From: Azonexus sp.
GTDB lineage: Bacteria > Pseudomonadota > Gammaproteobacteria > Burkholderiales > Rhodocyclaceae
NCBI GenBank assembly: GCA_017983615.1
Contig: JAGOBB010000015.1
Location: 1 to 58,173 of the forward strand
Reading direction: 5' to 3'
Length of the DNA: 58,173 nt
The translations under genes and the position numbers were made by a program. How positions within the stretch are numbered: position 1 is the first letter of the stretch; every line of letters begins with the position of its first letter. The notes under the pieces are model-generated. The model did no database searches. It was given only the letters and a program-made list of their open reading frames with translations, and had not been told where the DNA came from. Below, one piece after another: positions 55,301 through 58,173 of this stretch.

Positions 55301-56270
55301 CCGACGACAAGCCGGGCCGGGCCAGCGCGTGCTTGCGCAGGGCTTCGGCCGCCTCGCGGATTTCCCGCTCGCCGGGCAGGAAGACCAGGATGTCGCCGGA
55401 ACCGAGCCTGGAAAGCTCGTCGGCTGCATCGACAATCGCATCGTAGAGATCGCGCTCGTCGTCCTTCTTGTTGATATCGACGACCGGCCGGTAACGCACC
55501 TCGACCGGGAAGAGCCGGCCGGACACCTCGATCACCGGCGCGCCGCTGAAATGCTGCGAAAAGCGCTCGGCGTCGATGGTCGCCGAGGTGATGATCAGCT
55601 TGAGGTCCGGGCGCTTGGGCAGCAACTGCTTCAGGTAACCGAGCAGGAAGTCGATGTTCAGGCTGCGCTCGTGCGCCTCGTCGATGATGATCGCCTCGTA
55701 GGCGTTCAGGTAGGGGTCCGACTGCGACTCGGCGAGCAGGATGCCATCGGTCATCAGCTTGACCCAGCTCTCCGGCGTCGACTTGTCGTGGAAGCGGATC
55801 TTGACGCCGACCCCGGCGCCGACTTGCGTCTTCAGTTCCTGCGCCAGGCGCGTCGCCACCGAGCGGGCGGCCAGCCGACGCGGCTGGGTGTGGCCGACCA
55901 GGCCGCGGGCGCCGATACCGAGATCGAGGCAGATTTTCGGCAACTGCGTCGTCTTGCCCGAGCCCGTCTCGCCGCAGACGATGACCACCTGGTTTTTCGC
56001 GATCAGCTCGGCAATGTCGGCCCGGCGTTCATTGACCGGCAGGTCGCTCTGGAATTCAGGCTTCGGCAGCTTGCCGCGGCGGGCGGCGACAGCAGCCTGC
56101 GACTGGGCCACCAGGGCCGCGAAATCGGCCTGCGGTTTTTGCCGTTTTTCAGGGGCCGACCGTAGCATTTCGCGCTGCAGGGCCAGCAGGCGGCGCGCAT
56201 CCGCCGTCAGGCACTGGCTTTCTGGCGCGGCTGGCCGGAACGAGGAGTTGGAACGTTTGCTTGGAGTCAT
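52317..56270 (-). CDS. hrpA: ATP-dependent RNA helicase HrpA
   Basis: The 1317-residue DEAH-box helicase matches the E. coli length. Motifs seen are I VVIVCGETGSGKTTQLPK (about residue 100), Ia TQPRRLAARSVATRLA, II IIDEAHERS, III ITSATIDAERFSQHF, V VLATNVAETSLTVPG and VI QRAGRCGRVAAG. The long DUF3418 C-terminal half is present. HrpA helps rescue stalled ribosomes. The ATG at 56270 lies 4 bp after the intI stop, without a clear Shine-Dalgarno, so its expression may depend on intI read-through. Codons 35-48 are formed by a dispersed-repeat copy. Confidence 0.96.
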   Translation of the reverse strand: MTPSKRSNSSFRPAAPESQCLTADARRLLALQREMLRSAPEKRQKPQADFAALVAQSQAAVAARRGKLPKPEFQSDLPVNERRADIAELIAKNQVVIVCGETGSGKTTQLPKICLDLGIGARGLVGHTQPRRLAARSVATRLAQELKTQVGAGVGVKIRFHDKSTPESWVKLMTDGILLAESQSDPYLNAYEAIIIDEAHERSLNIDFLLGYLKQLLPKRPDLKLIITSATIDAERFSQHFSGAPVIEVSGRLFPVEVRYRPVVDINKKDDERDLYDAIVDAADELSRLGSGDILVFLPGEREIREAAEALRKHALARPGLSSAHAPEILPLFSRLSAGDQDRIFKPSGGQRRIVLATNVAETSLTVPGIRYVIDTGLARVKRYSYRNKVEQLQVEPISQAAARQRAGRCGRVAAGVCVRLYDEADFNARPPFTDPEILRSSLAGVILRMKALKLTDVESFPFIEPPPAKAISDGYALLQELGGLDDDNKLTKVGDALARLPLDPRIGRMLVAARDLGCLTEVLIIAAGLSTQDPRERPQERQQAADEKHKQFADEKSEFLGWVKLWAWFQNAVEHKKSNKSLVDNCHAHFLSYLRLREWREVHGQLHAMVTELGWKENELPGTYDAIHMALLSGLLGNIGCKSDESGYYLGARGIRYLIHPSSPLQKKAGKWIMAAEITETTRLFGRCVARIEDGWIEKVGAHLIKRQYFDPHWEKKSMQVAGWERTTLYGIVINPKRRIHYGPLAPAEAREIFIRQGLVGEEIDESFAKRWPFFQHNQRQIRDIEKIEHKQRRQDVLVDDELIFAFYDHIIPEGIHNGATFDHWRKTAEQENARLLFLSKDDLMRHSAAGVTTDAFPHTIKVGGVEYGLSYHFEPGSPRDGVTLTLPLAQLNQIPVLRMEWLVPGLLKEKLVQLIKTLPQKIRAKLVPVPEFVEEFIAATAGHDKKMNQGLIPPLIDYILEARGLNARGWAVTPDAFRPDALPPHFSMNYKLIDEHGRQLDMNRSLVALRGEWGREAKEEFAELHETPSEYTQLTDWTFGELPELMEVPVGKQTVIGYPALVDDGETVSLKVFDSAEEAAETHRKGLARLFMLQFKEQVKYFDKNVPGMSQMGMQFMALGSTDELKRQIVDLTFERACLTEPLPTTPDAFKARCGEAKARLGLIMQEVCRMVVSVLTEWQAVTKKLPAFKAHAAALADIEAQLKRLLGKSFVVDTPFERLQHYPRYLKAIVVRLDKLKANPARDAQLMAEYGPLWTNYERRALQLAKLGTLDPQVEQFRWLLEELRVGLYAQELRTPVPVSTKRLQKQWEGIKNG
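56133..56170 (-). repeat. Dispersed 40-bp repeat, copy 10 (inside the hrpA 5' end)
   Basis: CGGTTTTTGCCGTTTTTCAG, then GGGCCGACCGTAGCATTT. It is a full-length copy translated as part of MLRSAPEKRQKPQAD near the HrpA N-terminus, before the helicase core. Confidence 0.8.
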
Positions 56271-56274
56271 CAAA

Positions 56275-57237
56275 TCAGATATCGAGCGGACTGGTCACGC
56301 CCCGGCCGCCCCGGTTCAGTACATGGGTGTAGATCATCGTCGTTTGCACATCCTCGTGGCCGAGCAACTCCTGCACCGTGCGGATATCCTGCCCCTTTTG
56401 CAGCAGGTGCGTGGCAAACGAGTGGCGCAGTGTATGCGGCGTCGCCGGCTTGACCAAGCCCGCCGTACGCACCGCCTGCTTGACCGCACGCTGGATGGTC
56501 TGCTCGTCCACATGATGGCGCCGCGTCTTGCCCGTGCGCGGGTCCACCGAACGATTGCCGGAAGGAAAAACATACTGCCAGCCCCAGCTCGTGCCGGCAT
56601 TGGGATACTTGCGATCCAGCGCGTAAGGCAAATGCACCTCGCCGTAGCCCTCCGCCAGGTCCTTTTCGTGCAGTAGCTTCACCGTGGCGAGGTGAGATTG
56701 CAGGCGAGCAGCCAACTTGTCCGGCAGCATCGTCACCCGATCCTTGAACCCCTTGCCGTTGCGCACCAGAATCTCGCGCCGCTTGAAATCCACATCCTGA
56801 ACCCGCAGGCGCAAGGCCTCCATCAAGCGCAAGCCGGAACCATAAAGGAGCCCTGCCACCAGCCAATGCACGCCCTCCAGGTTGGCCAGCAGATCGCGCA
56901 CTTCATCCTCGGTCAACACAACCGGCAGGCGACGCGGCTTCTTCGCCTGCTCCACGTTGTTCAGCCACGGAAGCTCGCTGCCCAGCACATCCTTATAGAG
57001 AAACAACAGGGCGCTACGCGCCTGATTCTGGGTCGAAGCCGCCACGTTTCCCTCAACCGCCAGGTGCGTCAAAAACGCCTCGACCTCCACCGCCCCCATC
57101 TCGGAAGGATGCCGCTTGCCATGAAAAAGAATGAAGCGCCGTATCCACTGGACATAAGAATCTTCGGTCCTTATGCTGTAGTGCTTAAAGCGAATCCGCT
57201 CGCGAACGCGATCCAGTAATTTTGGCGGCTGCGTCAT
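56275..57237 (-). CDS. intI: Integron integrase (IntI, tyrosine recombinase)
   Basis: The 320-residue tyrosine recombinase has catalytic residues Arg137 ([15 protein letters not shown]), Lys in GKGFKDRV, His268/Arg271 ([13 protein letters not shown]), His294 ([11 protein letters not shown]) and Tyr303 ([10 protein letters not shown]). The extra stretch [20 protein letters not shown] at residues 203-222 is the IntI-specific patch absent from XerC/D, which makes the call firm. It inserts and excises gene cassettes by attI x attC recombination with single-stranded folded attC. It is divergent from the cassette array, as in most integrons, and is 4 bp from hrpA. Confidence 0.95.
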   Translation of the reverse strand: MTQPPKLLDRVRERIRFKHYSIRTEDSYVQWIRRFILFHGKRHPSEMGAVEVEAFLTHLAVEGNVAASTQNQARSALLFLYKDVLGSELPWLNNVEQAKKPRRLPVVLTEDEVRDLLANLEGVHWLVAGLLYGSGLRLMEALRLRVQDVDFKRREILVRNGKGFKDRVTMLPDKLAARLQSHLATVKLLHEKDLAEGYGEVHLPYALDRKYPNAGTSWGWQYVFPSGNRSVDPRTGKTRRHHVDEQTIQRAVKQAVRTAGLVKPATPHTLRHSFATHLLQKGQDIRTVQELLGHEDVQTTMIYTHVLNRGGRGVTSPLDI

Positions 57238-57257
57238 GGTTGGCTTTGCAAAACATT

Positions 57258-57361
57258 TTGGGAGGCCTAATTTTAGTCCATCCCAATGATTTAATGATTT
57301 TTTTAATTTATCAATTAACGAATTAGCCTGCCGGATTGGGAGGCTTACTTAATAGTTAGGC
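57258..57361 (+). promoter_or_regulatory. Probable attI site and intI promoter region
   Basis: Two direct repeats TTGGGAGGC (57258-57266 and 57336-57344), with an inverted CCATCCCAAT (57278-57287), precede the recombination core GTTAGGC (57355-57361). Direct repeats that bind the integrase are a feature of attI1. The A/T-rich centre (57287-57325) probably holds the intI promoter (TTGATA on the minus strand) and perhaps a cassette promoter. Confidence 0.6.
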
Positions 57362-57612
57362 GCTGCCTGCAATTGGCCACCAGAAATCTCGACCGCAGGT
57401 TCACCCTTGCTCTTGTCTGGCAGCTTTCGCCACTTGCGCTTTTCGTCAATCGCGGTTGCGCATTCGTCGCTACACGCCACCAGTTCTTCATCCCATGGCC
57501 CCGGCCCGCCGTTCTTGTGCAAGATCAGTCGGCTGCGCCAACCTGTCCCCCACGGTTCTTCCTTTCCGCAGTGGTCGCACTTCCAAATATTCACCGTTTT
57601 TGCATGTCCCAT
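57349..57612 (-). CDS. Cassette 1 ORF: small putative zinc-binding protein, reverse orientation
   Basis: The 87-residue protein has WKCDHCGKEEPWGTGW near the N-terminus and VACSDECATAIDEKRKW later, two Cys pairs (CxxC and CxxxC) that could bind one zinc. GGAGG lies 6 bp before the ATG at 57612. It is read opposite to the usual cassette direction, toward attI, and its stop codon lies 4 bp beyond the cassette boundary, inside attI. No function is recognised. Confidence 0.7.
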   Translation of the reverse strand: MGHAKTVNIWKCDHCGKEEPWGTGWRSRLILHKNGGPGPWDEELVACSDECATAIDEKRKWRKLPDKSKGEPAVEISGGQLQAAPNY

Positions 57613-57626
57613 CTTCAACCTCCCGC

Positions 57627-57696
57627 GCCTAACCCGTCAGTCGAGCCGACCTCGCGCGATAATGCCGCGCTCGTCGGCTCACTTTTTGCGTTAGGG
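57627..57696 (+). repeat. attC site of cassette 1
   Basis: The 70-bp site begins with GCCTAAC (R'', 57627-57633) and ends with GTTAGGG (R', 57690-57696). The inner arms GAGCCGAC (57643-57650) and GTCGGCTC (57673-57680) are exact inverse complements. The 3' half (GGCTCACTTTTTGCGTTAGG) has the layout of the well-known attC consensus, so the orientation is forward, with cassette 1 to its left. Confidence 0.9.
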
Positions 57697-57702
57697 TTTT
57701 CA

Positions 57703-57990
57703 ATGGGAATCTCAAGAGTCATTCATATACTCTCGACGGTCTCACTGCTATTGCTGGTGCTTAGCTCCCCAATCTGGGTCGTTCAAGTAATTTTCGTTGT
57801 TGCATACCGTGCTTTTCTTCCTGCACTCATTATCGGAACGTATCCGATTACGATGTTTTTCCTTCAGAGAACTTCTGAAAAATGCAGCGAAACCAACAAT
57901 TGTGCTGGCTTCTACCGCCTATTTTCATTGTTTTCTATACATACAGTGCTTTTGTATTTCGCTTATGAAGACATCAAAAACCTGCACTAA
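57703..57990 (+). CDS. Cassette 2 ORF: small membrane protein of unknown function
   Basis: The 95-residue protein has three predicted helices: VIHILSTVSLLLLVLSSPIW, FVVAYRAFLPALIIGTYPIT and FYRLFSLFSIHTVLLYFAY. The ATG at 57703 lies 12 bp after the cassette junction, as is usual for cassette genes, and the TTAGGG of the junction may serve as Shine-Dalgarno. The frame is open upstream through attC and cassette 1, but that part is not coding. No family is recognised. Codon use is A/T-richer than in the flanking chromosome. Confidence 0.65.
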   Translation: MGISRVIHILSTVSLLLLVLSSPIWVVQVIFVVAYRAFLPALIIGTYPITMFFLQRTSEKCSETNNCAGFYRLFSLFSIHTVLLYFAYEDIKNLH

Positions 57991-57999
57991 TAAATACCA

Positions 58000-58044
58000 C
58001 CCTAACCCTGCGCTCAACCCGACCGGCCTGACGGCCGTCGGGTT
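58000..58044 (+). repeat. attC site of cassette 2, interrupted
   Basis: It starts CCCTAAC (58000-58006) with inner arms AACCCGAC (58016-58023) and GTCGGGTT (58037-58044). The expected 3' end (about GAGCGCAGGGTTAGG) is missing; instead the sequence of an IS element begins after 58044. It is therefore an attC cut between L' and R'. Confidence 0.7.
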
Positions 58045-58173
58045 AGCTAATGAAATGGACTCCCCCTCCCGTCTAGCGGGACACTGAGGGCATTGCAGCC
58101 AAGGGGCTGTGAGCCAGCCAAGGAGGTGTGCCATGAAAGTTGTTCGCATCGGTCTTGATATCGCCAAAACGAT
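58045..58173 (+). mobile_element. Left end of an IS110-family (IS1111 group) element in attC
   Basis: The non-coding left end runs from about 58045 (the exact boundary is uncertain) to the transposase start at 58133. Elements of the IS1111 branch are known that target integron attC sites specifically. Here one sits exactly in an attC arm. No terminal inverted repeat can be tested because the right end is outside the window. Confidence 0.7.
58133..58173 (+). CDS. IS110-family transposase, N-terminal fragment
   Basis: Only 13 codons are visible: MKVVRIGLDIAKT. This is the conserved N-terminus of IS110/IS1111 DEDD transposases, whose first catalytic Asp is in GLDIAK. AGGAGG lies 6 bp before the ATG. 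The gene is cut by the window end. Confidence 0.85.
   Translation, partial: MKVVRIGLDIAKT

Larger units (their letters stand above)
56275..58048. mobile_element. Chromosomal integron: intI, attI, two cassettes
   Basis: Integrase on the minus strand; array on the plus side beginning at the GTTAGGC core (57355-57361). Cassette 1 runs about 57356-57690. Cassette 2 runs from 57691 to its attC, which is interrupted near 58044 by an IS110/IS1111-type element. The cassettes are A/T-richer than the chromosome. Chromosomal integrons are known in several betaproteobacterial genera. The window ends inside the IS, so the array may continue. Confidence 0.88.

Noticed and set aside
57373-57702. N-terminal extension of the cassette 2 frame through cassette 1
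   Set aside because: It would cross attC and run antisense to the cassette 1 ORF; the ATG at 57703 is where a cassette gene should start.

Overview
The window is ordinary high-GC bacterial chromosome and looks betaproteobacterial, probably Rhodocyclaceae (Dechloromonas-like). The evidence is the linkage of mla, ibaG, murA, his, hinT and tatABC, tandem phasins (polyhydroxybutyrate storage), an MSHA-type pilus locus, a kds/lpt cluster, and a chromosomal integron. The placement rests on gene order and protein character; no database was searched. No rRNA, tRNA or CRISPR array was found.

Layout. 1-5.8 kb: start of sucC, a MATE transporter, a fumarylacetoacetate-hydrolase-family enzyme, a FimV-N-terminal-like envelope protein and a CNB/CBS/DUF294 signalling protein. 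5.8-10.4 kb: Nif3-like protein, divergent Deg-type protease, class II amidotransferase, tatCBA and a HIT protein. 10.4-18.6 kb: all the histidine genes recognised here (hisE, I, F, A, H, B, then D, G), but the run is broken between hisB and hisD by an inverted hisC, two small genes and a chrA pair. 18.7-26 kb: cold-shock gene, murA (with a second, diverged copy of its 3' end just downstream), ibaG, an ABC-2 exporter and mlaFEDACB for phospholipid trafficking.

26-44.5 kb: an MSHA-type pilus locus. A sigma-54 activator is translationally coupled to mshM, followed by mshL, N, E, G, I, J-like and K-like genes, an 863-residue pilin-like protein with a roughly 470-residue helical insertion, a minor pilin, a class III adenylate cyclase, a membrane histidine kinase and the probable major pilin. 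The major pilin gene has a near-perfect sigma-54 promoter, which joins the two ends of the locus into a plausible circuit. 44.5-49.2 kb: Kef-type antiporter, kdsD, kdsC, lptC and lptA, with lptB not following. 49.3-50.7 kb: two phasin genes behind a strong promoter flanked by inverted repeats. 50.8-56.3 kb: CinA-like protein, EI24 protein and hrpA.

56.3-58.2 kb: a chromosomal integron. It has intI, a probable attI with direct repeats, a first cassette carrying a reverse-oriented ORF, a complete attC, a second cassette for a small membrane protein, and a second attC cut off by an IS110/IS1111-type element that runs out of the window.

Two repeat families recur. One is a dispersed roughly 40-bp repeat with core AAATGCTACGGTCGGCCC, seen about ten times in spacers and inside genes. 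The other is a degenerate heptanucleotide tandem array that fills two intergenic spacers.
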